Below are positions 23,878 through 37,488 of a stretch of 64,000 nucleotides of DNA, in pieces (position 1 is the stretch's first letter; every line of letters starts with the position of its first letter). Under the pieces are notes generated by a model that saw only the letters and a program-made list of their open reading frames with translations, had not been told where the DNA came from and did not search any database. The position numbers and the translations under genes were made by a program. The stretch is taken from positions 186,001 through 250,000 of the forward strand of contig MU839089.1 of assembly GCA_030685235.1 (NCBI GenBank). The letters run 5' to 3'. This stretch comes from Copromyces sp. CBS 386.78 (lineage: Eukaryota > Ascomycota > Sordariomycetes > Sordariales > Sordariaceae).

Positions 23878-26800
23878 ATGTCGGGGTCTTCGCGACACTC
23901 GTACGCCTCGAACCGCCGAGTCGGCAGCATCCAGAGCGTTCGCAGCGTCACCAGCGATGAAGAAAGACGCAACAGTCGCATTCAGTCCTCCAAGCCTCGC
24001 CAGGTCGCCGTTAGTTACGATGAGGCCTACTCGTTCGCCCTCCGCGTGGCCTTCCTCAACTACCTGTTGCAGCCACGGAAAAAACGGAAGGAATACATCG
24101 ATGCCCCGAAGCCCGTCCACACCAGGCATAGCTCCAACATGAGCGACCTCATGAAGGACTTTGTGCCCTCTGGCTCCTCGTCTTCCATGAAGCTCCCGCA
24201 TGCCTTTCGTGGCCAGCTAGAGAAGCGCATGACCGCCGTTCTGCAGGGCACCGAGAGACTGCCCGGATACAATGACGCCGCCGTCAAGCGCACCTTTGGT
24301 GTGGCATACACCGCTTTCACCCAGAGAGACTTCCAAAAGTCCATTGACAAGGACCGCAAAGTCGAACCGCTAGTCCTGATCTTCTACTCGTCCGCCATCA
24401 AGTTCCATAGTGCTGGAAAACCTCCCGACGATTATCACTGGAAGTCTCTTGTCGACAGACATCTGGCCATGTTTGTCCGCCTGATTTCCAGCGTCATCAG
24501 GGACATGGGCAGCGACCGCGACGACCTTCTGGCCCGTCTGAACACGCTCGAGAACAAGCTCTTGACAAACGACCAGAATCTGTCCTTGGACAAGGGCCAA
24601 GAAAGTTCGACATTTGTCGAGGTCGAAGTACCCCTGAGTTACGAGATTAAGGATATGCCTATGGTTCTGTTTGTGGCCAAGATCTTTGGCTTGCCCAACT
24701 CGCAGGTTCAGAATGACATCGACAGAAACATGACCACCTGGACCGAAGAGGCGGCGCTAAAGGACTTCAAAAACTACCAATTTAGATTGTCGGCAAATAT
24801 GGCGGGCACTCTACGAAAACTGGACTTCGACGTGGATGAAGCATTTGAGGACTGGAAGAGGACCGAGACCCAGCAATTGGCCCAAATCTTCGCCGAAATT
24901 CTTAGTATCCGTCCAGATCTCAAGACAGGCGGGGGCCCCGACAAGCCCCTCCCATCACGGCCCATGTCGCTTTACTCGGAAGATCAGGCATTTTCGGACT
25001 TGAGCAAGATGGTTACGAACCGCAGCTCAGGCAACTTTGGTTTTGATCCGTCGTCTGGCTTCAGCGCCATGTCTCTTGACGATAATTCCAGCATTCGAAG
25101 TGTGGACGAGCCGAGCTATACGTTTATCCCAGCGGACCCACGGCCGGTTTACAAGACTATTCTACAATATGTCATGTCTTACGACCAGTTGCATTCCGAG
25201 GAGTTTCCTTTCTCAGAGGAGTCCATTGACTTTTTGACAGAGTTGGCCATCAGATGGCGCATTCCCCAGTTTATGCGCCACGTTACGCTCGTGGAGATTG
25301 CGGTACGAAAGTACCTCGACCAGGAAATCTCAACAATGCAACTAGATGCTTGCCTCGATTTCGTCAAGGAACCTCAGCCGGAACCAAAGAAGCCGCCCCC
25401 GGTCAACTTGTTTGGCGCAACTCTTCTTGAAGTTGAGCCAGGCCGTTGGACAATGACGGATTTCGCGGGCTATCAGCAAGCTATAAAGGATCTCCACGAT
25501 GCTTTGTTGCGTGAACTCTACACACTGTTAATTCAATGCTACCAGCCTAGCCCACCATCAGTCGGCGTTGTCATGTCGGTACTTACGAATCACGTCCAAA
25601 CCGACCCTACATTCACTGAACGCCCAGACGAAATGGCCGAGTATACCCAGCATCTCGAAAACGGACTGCGTCAAAAAGCCGCCGAGGTTTACCGAGGTTT
25701 CCTGGATGCAAATATTCCTTCCAACATGGAAGACTGGAACTTTGTTCACGTCGTTAAGCTCGGTTCGGCTGTTGTCGGTCTTGCGGAGAAGATTAAGAAA
25801 CGGTATCGCAAGAATCCCGAAATCATGGGTGCTAGTCCATTCAAAGTCCTGGTTGAGACCATCTTCCCCAGTTTCGAGGAAGATGCGCAGGAGTTCATCA
25901 AGCGTGTCCTGGATATGAGCAAGAACCGCGGAGAGGAAGGCGAAATCGAGGTTCAGGACGGTTTCGACCTTTACAAGGAGCTTGTTGAAATCAGGAAGAT
26001 GCACGCAGAATCCCTCCCTGGAAAGCCCTTTGCTTTCCACATCGAAAGCCTCCTCGAAGGCTTCGTCTGGCGATGGATTAGGAATGCTGAAGCCAGAATG
26101 ACCGACTTTGTGGAGCAAGCGATCAAGCAGGACACCTTCCAGGTTCGGAGCAACGATGCCAACGATATCCCCACCGACGAGGACCGCCACAGTGTCTCCA
26201 TCATCGACACTTTTACGCTGTTCAACCAGACCGTGAACCAGATTCACCAGCTTGAGTGGGGTGACGAACTTCACCATGCCAAATTCATGACTGCACTGGC
26301 CAAAGCCTTTGCAGCAGGCATTGGTCGTTATTGCGAGATTGTGGACCTACATTTTGCCAAAGAGATGGACCGTCAAACTCCTCAAGAGGCGGCTGCTGGC
26401 AGGTCGGCGCAAGATCGGTTCCTTCAGTACGCCAAGGATGCGTGGAACTCAAAGGAGAAGGTCGAGCCTTTCCAGTTCTATCCCCAGGTATGTACCACGC
26501 ATGTGAGTTCTCCTGTGACTGTAGGCTAATTTCCGGTCAGTCTTTTGTCAAACTCAACAACATTGAATATGCCATGCAAGCGCTGGATAAGCTAGAAAAG
26601 ACCATGAACGTAGACGGCTGTGCCGAGGCGATCCGCCGGGTCGAAGGCATCAAGCCCCTGGTTAGGAAAGCAGGCAAGTATGTGTTTACGATCAAGATCG
26701 TAGAGGCCGAGGACTTGAAAGCATGCGATCCCGGTGGGTTTAGTGATCCGTACGTGGTTCTGTGTGACGAGTACCAAAAGCGTCTGGCCAAGACGAGAAT

Positions 26801-28269
26801 CATCATGAGGAACCTCAACCCGAGGTGGGACGAGTCGATCGATATCACCGTATCGGGCCCTCTCAACATCATCGCCACCATTTGGGACTATGATACCTTT
26901 GGTGACCATGATTTCGTCGGGCGTACCTCGTTGAAGCTTGACCCCGTGCACTTTAGCGACTATCTTCCCAGAGAGTTCTGGCTTGATCTTGACACCCAGG
27001 GAAGACTGTTGCTGCGTGTGAGCATGGAGGGCGAGCGTGATGATATCCAGTTCCACTTTGGCAAGGCCTTTAGGCACTTGAAGAGGACTGAGCGTGACAT
27101 GGTTCGCAAGATCACTGACAAGGTATGTCTCGTCGTCTCTTCACCCTGTCTGTCATCAGCAGACATACTAACAGTCCCAGCTCACCTCTCACATCAACCA
27201 CTCCCTCTCCCACGACACCCTCAAGAGCCTCCTCAGCCGAGGCATCGCCGCCTCCATGGCCAACCTCTGGAAAAAGCGCCAATCCACCGTACCAACCGTG
27301 ACCGCCCAAGACGTCGAGAACACTCTCCAACCACTCTTCACCTACTTTGACGAAAACTTCGCCATCATGAAACAGACCCTGACGGACGCAACCATGGTAG
27401 CCGTCATGACGCGTCTCTGGAAAGAAGTCCTAATGGCCATCGAGAACCTCCTCGTGCCTCCTCTCTCCGACAAACCCTCGACCCAAAAACCGCTCACCCA
27501 AGCCGAAATGGACATTGTCTACCGCTGGCTCGAGCTGCTCTTCAACTTCTTCAACGCCAAGGACGCTGACACGGGCGAAGTCCTCGGCGTGCCCTCGGAC
27601 GTGCTCAAGTCGCCTAAGTGGCACGAGCTCGCCTCCCTCAACTTCTTCTACTTTGACTCGACCGAGAATCTCATCCGCACTTCAGAGCGCATGGCAGCCG
27701 CCAACGCCCAGCGCGCGCGCGAGCAAGCACAAGCTACTTCGGCCGCCGCAGGCGCAGGTAGTCGCATGTCCGCCCCGCCCCAACTTCACCAGAACAATCA
27801 CAATAGTAACAACAGCCTAGCACCGCCAGGCGGCATGACAGGCGCAGCCGCCATCGGCGCCTTCGGCTCCCTGGGAACCATCCGTCGCGGAAAATCCATC
27901 ATGATGTCCCGCAACTTGGGCACAATGCGTCAAGCCAAGCTCGAAAAGAGAAAAGAAGCGCAGGCTGATCCGTCGGATGATATGATTCTGCGGATCCTGC
28001 GCATGAGGCCCGAGGCAGCGAATTATCTGAAAGAAAGACATCGGCAGAAGGAGAGGATGGCGGCGGCGGCGGCGGCAGCGATGATTGTGCGGCAGAGCGT
28101 TAATTCCAAGTTTGGTGGTGGTGGGGGTTTTGGCGGACAAGGACAACAGGAGTTGAGGGTGAATAAACGGATGAGTCATGTGCCGCCTGTGCCTAAGCTG
28201 CCGTTTGGGGCGGGGGTTAGTGGGGGGCAGGTTATTGGGGGGTTTCAATTTCAGGGGAGAGGACGATGA
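23878..28269 (+). CDS. Munc13/UNC-13-like C2 domain protein (DUF810 type, Ync13-like)
   Basis: This is a large cytosolic protein expected to act at exocytic or endocytic membranes. Fission yeast Ync13 of this family works at the division site in wall integrity. Three exons, 23878-26487, 26541-27122 and 27181-28269, give 1426 residues, with introns of 53 and 58 bp. The first ~870 residues form the family's helical region, including the MUN-like MHD1 part around LIQCYQPSPPSVGVVMSVL and the HAESLPGKPFAFHIES stretch. A C2 domain spans about 916-1030 (TIKIVEAEDLKACDPGGFSDPYV ... WDYDTFGDHDFVG). Acidic residues in both loops are compatible with calcium binding. An MHD2-like helical part follows (about 1065-1215), then an Ala/Gly-rich disordered tail. 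The ATG at 23878 has a strong CCACC context. Orthology to Ync13 is inferred. Confidence 0.9.
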
Positions 28270-29462
28270 GGTGAGTACGGGGTAGTAGGGGGGGTTAAAG
28301 AGAAGGAAGGAAGGAGTTGTGATAAAGAGAGGGAAGGGTGAGTAAAGGGGGTGTTTGGAGAGCAGGACGAAGATGATGAAAGGAAAGGAAAGGAAGGGGA
28401 ATGAATCACTTAATGGGTCTCTTTCTTGTCTGCATTTCTTTTTTTTTTTTTTTTTTTTTTTCCTATCTGATATACCATGTTGTTACGGGGAGGGAGGGAA
28501 CTAGGCGAACCGGATAGCGTGTTTTGCTCACTTTTGTTTGATCTTTAGGTACCTATTTATTTGAACTTACGATATCATATCTTTTTGTTCTTTGATTGTA
28601 TTACACTGTTGTTCTTGCATGAAAAGTTAAAGTGTACGTTAGGTACTTGGGGAGGAGGAGGAGGAGGAGGGTAGCTTTGCGTATTGCTATTCGACATTTC
28701 ATTGACATTTCATATTCTTTACATACATACGTAAAGGCCCTTACGTTGTGACGATCATCAGTTGCTCGCTCTGACCGAACCTGTTGGGTTTGTCTGGGTG
28801 TTTATCCAGATAAAGGTAATTCAGTAGTAGTAGTAGTACGAGAACAGGTTGGAGAAAAGGTTTATAAAGTGTTGGGCAGATGTTAGGTGAAGATTCCTTT
28901 TTTGCACGTGGAGAAAAGTTCGAGTTTTTTTTTGGTTTTTTTATTTTACAGTACTTGGATGTTTGAAAGGAAGTGTGAAGAGAGGAATGAAGAGGGAAAG
29001 TAAAAAGGGAAGTGAAAAGAGAGTGAAGGGACAAGTAAAGAGAGAAGTGAGGAGTGGGATGAAAAGAGGAGTGAAGAGAAAAATTGAAGGAAGAAGTAAA
29101 AAGAGGAATGAAGAGAATAGAGGGATTGTAAAGAGAGAAGTGAGGAGAAATGTAGATATCGTATTGCTCCTCGACAAATTAAGAGTTGAAAGAGAGTTTG
29201 GTTCTCGTTTCCAACACCTTGACGTAAAATAAAGGCACGTTCATCAGATGTTTACCTCTTAGATCTCTAGACTAGACTAGGCTTGCAACTCATTTGGGTG
29301 AACGTCAAGATATTAAGAGGATATATGCCCAAGAGCTTGTCCCAGGATGTGTCAACACACATCACTCAATGACGTATCACATCAACATCGATCATCTTCA
29401 TCATCAAAAAATCAATAACTCGCTATCTACCCAATCCCCTTTCCAATCATCCACCATCCCAA
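28270..29462. other. Convergent intergenic region with poly-T and polypurine tract
   Basis: This holds the 3' ends of the Munc13-like gene (+) and the exchanger gene (-). It contains a 22-bp T run (28440-28461), a GAGGAG run (about 28655-28670) and a polypurine tract listed separately. No gene is seen. Confidence 0.65.
28965..29150 (+). repeat. Imperfect polypurine minisatellite, about 185 bp
   Basis: The plus strand is almost free of C over this stretch (one, near 29032) and is made of degenerate GAAGTGAAGAG-like units. TAAAGAGAGAAGTGAGGAG occurs at 29036-29054 and again at 29129-29147. AGAGGAATGAAGAG occurs at 28981-28994 and 29102-29115. ORFs over it on both strands are artefacts of the repeat. 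Such a tract could form triplex DNA. Confidence 0.75.
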
Positions 29463-32400
29463 CTACCGAACATCAGTCCAAACCCCCGTCGTCTCCACCA
29501 CCAGATTAAACACCGTTCCAACAGTCCATATCCCAATCAACGTCCATCCAATCCGTTTATTCATCACCCACCCATTACTCGGCACCAGTATCAACAAGCT
29601 CACCAGGGTGACCAAGACGGTAATGGCGGAAATCATCAGCGTCCCGCCCACTTGCAGCTTGTAGGGCTTGTATTTAAAGGGAAGCTCGGGGTGTTTGGCG
29701 TGGTGCTTATTTGCCGAAGAGACAATCATCCAGGCGCCGCCGAGGCCGATGCCGAGGAGGATGTTGAGCATGGGACCGCCGAAGCATGCTGCTCTGTTTT
29801 TTTGGGGAGGCGGGGGTTAGTAACTGTTCTATTCCGAAATGTTTTTTCAGGGTCAAGGAGTAAAAGGAAAGGGGGAATAAATAAAAAGGGGAATAGGGAG
29901 GAGGGAGTAACTCACAAAGCCATAACAGGCCACCCCAACCTCGCAACAGTAACATCAGCCACCAAATCCCCCAGACTATTTCCCACCGCAAAAATCGTCA
30001 ACCCCAGAATCGCCTCCGAAATCCCCAAAATCACGCCAAACGCTTTCAGGATGCCCACCACCTCGTTCGCTATCGTCGAGATCCACGCGATACTAATCAC
30101 GAATCCCAGGAAACAGAGCAAGAAGTGGTATTTGGGTTTCTTATCCGCGCTTGTCGTTAAAAGCAAAATGCCGAGGCAGGTGAGGGAGAAGATTGATGAG
30201 TAGAGGACCATGTGGAGAAGGGCCCGGCTGGGGGAGGGGAGTTCATCGAGGGTGTTGGCCCAGAGGATTAGCACCACAAAGAGGGGGCCGGTGAAGAGTT
30301 GCAGGGAGATGAGCCAGCGGGACCAGCCTTCCTCGGCGGCTTTTTCTTCGTTTTCTTGACTGTCGTTGTTGGTGTCGTTAGGATAGTTGTCGGCCAAAGT
30401 GACACCGGTGTGGGTACTAGTGATTCCGTGTTCGTCTTCCTCGACGATAGTCGGTTGAGACGCCTGACGACTGTGGCCGTGGCGCTGGTGGGGATTGAGT
30501 TTCATCGCTTGCTGAACCTGCGCACCGAGGTTGGTCTGCCCGTTGGTGTGCTCTCTGGCTTCGAAATTGAATCTGGTCCGCGGGGAGTCTAATGTGACGA
30601 AGGATGGCGAAGCGGTCAGCGGAGAGTGAAGGGGCGAGCGTGCCATGGGTGAGCGTAACGGTGACCGGTTAGAAGCGGAGCGTGTGCGACGGCGGAATTC
30701 CTGCCACTCGGTATCGGGGCGGATGTGGGCGCTTGACTCCAGAGAGATGGGGACGGCCATGTGTCCTGGCTGTCCGTGGCTGTGGATTAGGTGGGTGACT
30801 GGGGACTCGGCGGGCCCCTCGACTTCGTCATCGTCCTCGTGCTCAGACTCGGTTTCTACCACGGGGAGAGTGATGGCGAGGACGAAGACGGAGGGAGCCG
30901 AGATCAGGCTGACGAGTTTGTCCCACCATGATTTCTCGGACCAGCCTTGGAGGGTGGGGAAGAGGGTGCCGAAGAAAATGTGTGGTGGTGGGAGGATCGA
31001 GTAAGGCCAGTACTTGAGGGGTTTCTCTTCTTCTTCATAGCCGCCGAAGATAGCAATGGAGGAACGTCTTCTCTCGGATGGTGTGGGGAAGACAAAGGCC
31101 GATTCGGGTAGTTGTTGGGGAGTCAGCATGGTGGGTGACTCGGAGAACACGGGGAAAGGCGAGAGAGTAGTAGGCGATGCCCGGATGCTGGAGCCGGTAC
31201 TCTCTGGAATTTGGAGGTGTAGACCGAGTGTCCTGGGTGTTTTCCTCCATTGATGCTGAAGCAATCCTTGGTTGACACCTCCGGTATCAAGGGGAGGCGC
31301 AAGCCTGCCGTCAACGGTGCGGGTCGTCGAGCTACCTCTAGTATCTGGACGCAGATTGGGACTCTCATTGGGGCGAGGCCCTGGTGCTAGTGCCGGGCTT
31401 GTGTCCCCCCTCTCTGAACCGCTTGAAACAGCTGGTAAACCGGAATTGTCCAGGTTAAGGGGCGAATGTCCGGATGACAACGCGCGGTCTCTACCCGACA
31501 CGATGGTTGAGAGGGTCGGCAGTGTGTCGAGGGTGTATTGACGTCCCCGGTATAACTGATCCTCGTGGATCAAAGGTAGTGATGTCGGATTTGAGAAGTA
31601 ATCGGAATGTCCCCGTCGATGTCCACGTTGGAAGTAGCCAGCCTGCAGGTTCCTCTCCTTCTGTAGTGACGACAATATCGACCGGAATTCCAAAGCACCG
31701 ACAAGACTGGGTCTGATGGGGGTAATGGTGGTGTTGCTTCGGCCCCAGCGAGGACGGTTGACGCGCATGCTGCTGGTCATCTCTGCGGCCACATGCAGGT
31801 CGCGGTGCTCATCCTCTTCTTCCTCGCTTGGTGTAGACGCAACTCCCTGTCCTTCGATTTCTATTCTAGGACCACGTTCCAGAGCGCTGATGTCTGTCTG
31901 AGCAGTGCGAGGCCGAGTATTCACAGAGGCTGCCTCGTCGTCCTCTGGATCATCCCGGTATGGCTCCAACTCTTCTGACGTCCCAGGCGCAGATCCATGG
32001 TAATGCGTACGGGCAGCAGCCTCCCGTTGCTTTCTCTTCCTCCTCCTGTCTGTAAACCACTGCCACGCAAACACCAGGATGACATAGCATACATAGCAGC
32101 CAACCATGGTGTTGGCCTCCCACAGATGCAGCTCCTGGTCCAACAGGAACAACATGGTAAAGCTGATGGCAATGATAAAGTAAATGATATCTCGGACGAA
32201 TGTTCGTTTTTGGACCTTGAACTCGCAAACCAAGGCCATGGACCCAGCAACCACGGCAGTGATAAAACCAGCAGCACCGATCAGTTCACCCACCGCCATG
32301 CTTCCACTGTTGGAACTCATGGCGGCAAAGGTGCTAAAGACATCCGGGGAGCCATTGCCCAGAGCGAGGAATGTGACACCAGCAAGGTTTTCGCTTAGAC

Positions 32401-32851
32401 CCAGGACGCTCGAGATGGTGCTGAGATTGATGCTGAAGAAGTCGCTGGCGGCTATGCCGATCGTAGTAAATAGGAGGCCCAGCCAAGCGGTCAAGACGGC
32501 GAAGGCGACGGGTTTCGCATTGGGTAGGGTGCAGTAGTAGAAGGCCAGGTAATGTATCAGGCCGGCTTCCTCGTCTTCGCAGTTGGCCAATATGAAGGCG
32601 CATTGGTCTTGGGCCAAGTGAACATCGCGACAGTCGACGGGGGCGGTGGGTTCGTGTTTGTGACCTCTTGCGAGGATTCGCGCAACGTCTTGTTGTTGTT
32701 GTTGTTGTTGATATTCGGGTTGGCGCAACAACCGAGATGTCGCGAAAGGTCGGAGGACGAGGGCATAGGTTGCTAGACAGGTTATGAGGAGCGTTGACAC
32801 GATAAACGGTCGGGAGCTGAAGGGGCTCCGTTTCTGACGAAGTAGCGACAT
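29463..32851 (-). CDS. Na+/Ca2+ exchanger family membrane protein (NCX/NCKX-like)
   Basis: This is a cation/Ca2+ antiporter of the CaCA superfamily, probably on an internal (vacuolar or ER) membrane. Two exons, 32851-29916 and 29793-29463, give 1088 residues joined in phase (TT|A) through a 122-bp intron. An N-terminal hydrophobic segment (about 17-35) may be a signal anchor. It precedes a Cys-containing luminal part and the first membrane bundle, whose alpha-1 repeat reads LALGNGSPDVFSTF (residues 165-170 are GNGSPD). A hydrophilic loop of several hundred Ser/Pro/Arg-rich residues follows. The second bundle has the alpha-2 repeat VGNSLGDLVADV (957-962), and ALAACFGGPMLNILLGIG spans the splice site. 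Both alpha motifs keep their acidic ion-binding residues. The upstream in-frame codon at 32932 is TTG, so the ATG at 32851 is the start. Closest yeast relative is probably YDL206W (inference). Confidence 0.92.
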
Positions 32852-34413
32852 CCTGGACGTATTATCATGGCATCGCGTGGGGAATATCGTTTGGGCCGAG
32901 ATGTGCTGGTGGTGTTGACCAAGTGTCGCCAAGAGGATGATGGACCGGGTGGGGCAAGAGTCGCAGTCGCAATCGGAATCGCAAAAGATATGTAAACGAT
33001 GGTCGCAATCTGGCCAGCAGAGAAAAAAGATATAAGGCTAGAGGTATGCAACGGCGTATACTGTGGCCGTGTAGTTGACGGGAGAAAGTCAGATTGGCGT
33101 GGGTGGGATTTCTGTGTTACTATGTACCTAGGCGGAATGAGATCATCGTCGCAAAGTTGCCAAGGTGATTTCGGGTGGCCAGAAGGTCTTATTAGGACTG
33201 ACTAGAGTGCGTCGAGGGAGAGGTATCCGTGCGCCCCTTCTTATGATTTGTGCCTCGCCTTGATTCATTGGAATATCAGAGCATGTTGGGGATGGATGGA
33301 TGGATGATGGGCGCAAGGTAATTTTCAGGAAGAATATTAGGTCCCGTCGGTTGGTTGGAAGTTGGACAAGAGATTAGGAAGCTAGACAGAAAAGGCGGGG
33401 GTTTATCAGAAAGAAACCTTCCTGGTTGGGCAACAGGGCATGTTGTTCCTGACTTTCAACCAAGTTGCCTGCAGCAGGAAAGAAAAAATGATTCAGGCAA
33501 AGGCAATGCCAAGTCATAGCGTCTGCAGCCCGATGTGCAACCCGGTTGGAGATTGACGCAGACGCACTTTCCGTCTTTTCTCGGATGAAGTCTTTGGAAT
33601 ACAGAGCATACGCAAGCTCCACGCGGGTGGCCAACAGGAACTTCATGATAAGTCGTGGGAGGCCGTTCAACGAAGAACTAAACCATCTAGACTGAAGACT
33701 AGAGGAGGCTGTGAATATGTGGCGAGAAAGAGATGATGGATGAGATGCGTCGTCCTGATCACAACGAAATCAAGAGGTAACCCATAGCCACCTATACCGG
33801 TAGGTACTTGATCTTCTCCGCACCAGCCATCGTGACTCGGTAATCTATCGGAGTTTCAACCTTCCAACTCCACTCCACACAAGGTCAGCATCCAAGGTAT
33901 GAAGTGCATAAGGCAGAGGAGCTTGAGCATGTAGGAAAACATTGTCTCTTGGCAGGATAAATCCTCAAAGCCAAACCAAACCATTACCCATCGCCAATGT
34001 CAAGTTGTGGATTGAAACATTTAAAGTTTGGGAAATCATCAAAAAGGAAAGAAGTGAAGAGGGGCTGAAGGGGGGGCTCCTGTATGATCGCCAACGGCCG
34101 CCGCATGTTCCTTGCGCAACATGTACCGCTGTACCTGAGCGGAACTGTACCTAGCTTAGTCATCCAATGCCAAGCACCCCAGACTTCCCTTCTTCACCCC
34201 GCTGTGAGGCCTCGGCACGTGCCGCCACCCGTCACCAGCCCGCTGAGACGTGGAACCTGCCAGCCCAGGCCTGCTGTCTTCGTCCAGTGTCCGCGCTACC
34301 CAGCATTGGCACTCGTGGTTACGGGCGGGTCAAAGTAAACAAACACCACTGACAGCGAGCGGCCTGGCCTTAGAAAAGCGTTGGTCGCGATAGCTTCAAT
34401 CATCATCGACAAG
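32852..34413. other. Divergent promoter region of exchanger and condensin genes
   Basis: This 1.56-kb region lies between two divergent genes. Short ORFs without motifs occur on both strands. I see no repeats beyond a GGATGGAT run (about 33291-33305). Confidence 0.6.
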
Positions 34414-37400
34414 ATGCCTCGCCTCAGCACAGGTCCGCGACGGAGCATGAGCAGGGGCCCTGCTGTGCAATCCCCGCTCAAATCCCCCGGCCTCAAGTAC
34501 GTTGTTTTTCTCGAGTTTGCGAATTGCGAATTGAGTCTTGAATCTCGTCGCGTTTTAATCTTTTTAACTGACACAAGTTTCCCGTCCCAACCAGAATCCC
34601 ACTAAACGACGACGCCCAAGAAAAGGAACAACGATCGCGAGGACGCAAAGCCCTCCACGAGGCCCAGATCAACCAGCTCAAGCTCGCCGCGACCGCAACC
34701 GCGACACCCGCCCGCAGCGTAATCGACGGCGACAATGCCAACACTCCGGTCTCCAACGGCCCGCGCACCCCGCGTCGCCGCATCTCCGGCAAGGAGAACT
34801 TTTCCATACTCGACGACCATGACAGGCCGGTCGTGGGCGGCTCCGTCGTCACCCCCATGAAGCGTGTCCCCATCCTGGCCAACTTTGAGGAGTGGATGAA
34901 GATGGCCACCGACAACAAGATCAATGCCGCCAACTCGTGGAACTTTGCCCTCATCGACTACTTTCACGATATGTCGCTGCTCAAGGAGGGCGATGGTGTC
35001 AATTTCCAAAAGGCCAGTTGCACCTTGGATGGCTGTGTCAAGATTTATACCAGCAGAGTCGACAGTGTTGCGACGGAAACCGGAAAGCTGCTCAGTGGTT
35101 TGGCCGATAGTCGCGACAGCAAGAAGAGGGATCGAGATGGCGAAGAGGGCGGCGATGACGGCGAAGAGGAGGAGGAGGTGGACGAGAACGGCAATGTGAT
35201 AAAGAAGCGCAAAAGAAAGGTTGGCTGCCCGGCTCGGTGTTACGGTTTGAACGCTACTAACTAATTACAGACCCAACGATCCTCCGAAGCCACTCTCGCG
35301 CCCTCGTTCGCATCACTACAGCTCAAAAAGTTCGAACTCGAATTCTCAGTAGACCCTCTGTTCAAAAAAGCATCAGCAGACTTCGACGAGGGAGGCGCTA
35401 AGGGTCTACTCTTGAACCACCTGATGATAGATTCACAAGGTCGCATTGTCTTCGATAGCAGCGACGACGCCAACGACACTCTCGATTCGCGCAACCAAAA
35501 GACCGCCGAGGAAAACGACCAAGATGCTGACCCGGACGCCATGGATATCGATGCGATGGAGATTGACGGCCAGCCCGAAATGAGCCAGACCCGGACCCAA
35601 CAACAACAAGAAGAGGAGGAGGACGATGTGGAGATTGACATTGGCAGCCTTGGTGCTAGGTTCTTCCCCGATCTTGGACGACTGGACGAGATGGACGTGT
35701 GCCCATCACTAAAGACTTTCATCCTCGGAGACCCCTCAGGATCCCTCGATATTCCCTTCCTCAGAGCGCCCGAGGACTGGCGCCAGGAGCAAGATAGAGC
35801 CAAGACTCCTGGCCTCGGCAACAAATCCGGCTTCATCATTGACGAGGAGAACCCACTTGGTTTCGACGATGACGACGCGCTGGGCGCATTCGACCTGGGA
35901 GGAGACGTTGACGTAGCCTTCGGTGAGGGCGGTGAAGCCTGGGCGCGCGAAGCAGCCATCGAGCCACAAATGATGCGTGTCTTCGACGCCGGCCTAGACC
36001 TGGGCGAAGGCGAAGGTGGTGACGATGGCGACGGGGTCGACGGCGATCTCGAAATGCTCGACCAAGACAAGGGCGACTTCGGCATGGTCAACATGACCAA
36101 CGCCCAAAAGACCGACCGGCTGCACGAGGACATCCTCAGCTACTTCGACCAAGCCCTGCAAAAGAACTGGAGCAGCGCCGAGCACTGGCGTATCCGCAAG
36201 ATCAAAGACGTCAACAAACCCCAAACGGGAGAAGGACAACAACGCCAGCGCAAGGAAAAGCAAGCGTTTGAGATCGATTTCTTCTCCCAAATGGACCGCA
36301 CCCTCCACGACACGCTACACAACCAAGCGACCACCAACTCGGCCATCTCGCTCCCCAAAAAGGACTGGAAGTCCAAGTCGCGCAACCTCCTCCCGGACGA
36401 CAAACACTTCAGCTCCAAGCAGCTTCTCAATCTCTTCCTCAAGCCCAAGGCCCGCTTAGGTCGTAAGCAGCACGCCTTTGGTCGCTCCAATGCAGATAAC
36501 GCAAACCCAGACCAAGTCCCCGAGGGCGCCATGGACGAAGCCTTCTGGGCGCAACAAAAAGCTCCTCTCAACCAGCCCTTATCTCAAGATGAACACTTAC
36601 CGCAAGGTGATTACGACGCGAATTTCTTCCAAGACGACGGCTTACCCTTCGCCAACGGCGGCGATGACGATGATGACGATGATATAGACGAGGAAGTCTT
36701 TGCTGATGCACGGGATCACTTCTCTCCTGGCCCAGGCGGCACACAGGGGGATGGTGCTGCCAAGGAAGGGACACAGGGATTGACCATGGACGTGGGCATG
36801 ACGGGCGCGTTCAACGGGCTGACGGTTACGAACCCGGCTGATTTGGCGTTTGGTACCATGTTGGTTACGCAGTCAAGAAGAGTTAGGCCCGAGTATGTGC
36901 AGTATGCGAGACGGGCGAAGAAGGTGGATGTTAGGCGGCTGAAGGAGGAGATTTGGCGGGGGATGGGGTTGGAGGGGTTGGATGGGGTGAGTTTCCTTTT
37001 TTTTTTTTTGGTCTCTCTCGTGTTTCCCCTTTTTTTCTTTTATTATCACCTTTCTTTTCCCCCTCCATGTTTCTTCCTTTTCCGTCCAGTCACTAACCCC
37101 TATTAAAACAGACAACACCAAACCCAGAAGATTCTCTCGTCTCCCCACCCTTAACAACCCCCTCCGCGCCACCCGGTTCAGAACCTCCAAAGGAAGGCTC
37201 AGCAGCAGCAGCAGAACCGTTAAAGTTCACAGAAGTCATGAACTCGTTGCAAAAAGTCTACCCGAAACAAGCCATGGACGACATCTCCACCAGTTACTGC
37301 TTCATTTGCTTGTTGCATCTTGCCAACGAGCGCGGGCTGGTGATTGAGAAGAGCGAGGAGTTGACCGAGTTGTATATCAAGAAGGATGTGAATGCTGTTG

Positions 37401-37423
37401 TTGAGGAGGGTGGTGGGGAATAA
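34414..37423 (+). CDS. brn1: Condensin complex subunit 2, kleisin (Brn1/CAP-H)
   Basis: This is the kleisin subunit that bridges the SMC2-SMC4 heads in condensin and recruits the HEAT subunits for mitotic chromosome compaction. Four exons, 34414-34496, 34595-35219, 35271-36986 and 37112-37423, give 911 residues, all in phase. Intron 2 is 51 bp with GCTACTAAC as branch site; intron 3 is 125 bp with a long T run. The N-terminal kleisin part has RVPILANFEEWMKMATDNKINAANSW and DGCVKIYTSRVDSVATETG. The middle is acidic, with Asp/Glu runs, and includes ARFFPDLGRLDEMDVCPSL, DQALQKNWSSAEHWRI and FEIDFFSQMD. The C-terminal winged-helix part holds LPKQ-like VYPKQAMDDISTSYCFICLLHLANE. These are signature Barren-family blocks. 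The first in-frame ATG is at 34414. Confidence 0.95.
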
Positions 37424-37456
37424 GTTCTAGGACGGAGTGGGTGTAGTGTGAGAGTG

Positions 37457-37458
<2 letters not shown>

Positions 37459-37486
<28 letters not shown>
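37459..37486. repeat. GT dinucleotide microsatellite
   Basis: This is a pure (GT)n tract of 14 units, 36 bp past the condensin stop codon and probably inside the 3' UTR. It is likely to vary in length between strains. Confidence 0.9.

Positions 37487-37488
<2 letters not shown>

Noticed and set aside
29912..32932. Exchanger start at 32932
   Set aside because: The codon there is TTG. The first ATG in frame is at 32851, directly before the hydrophobic N-terminal segment.
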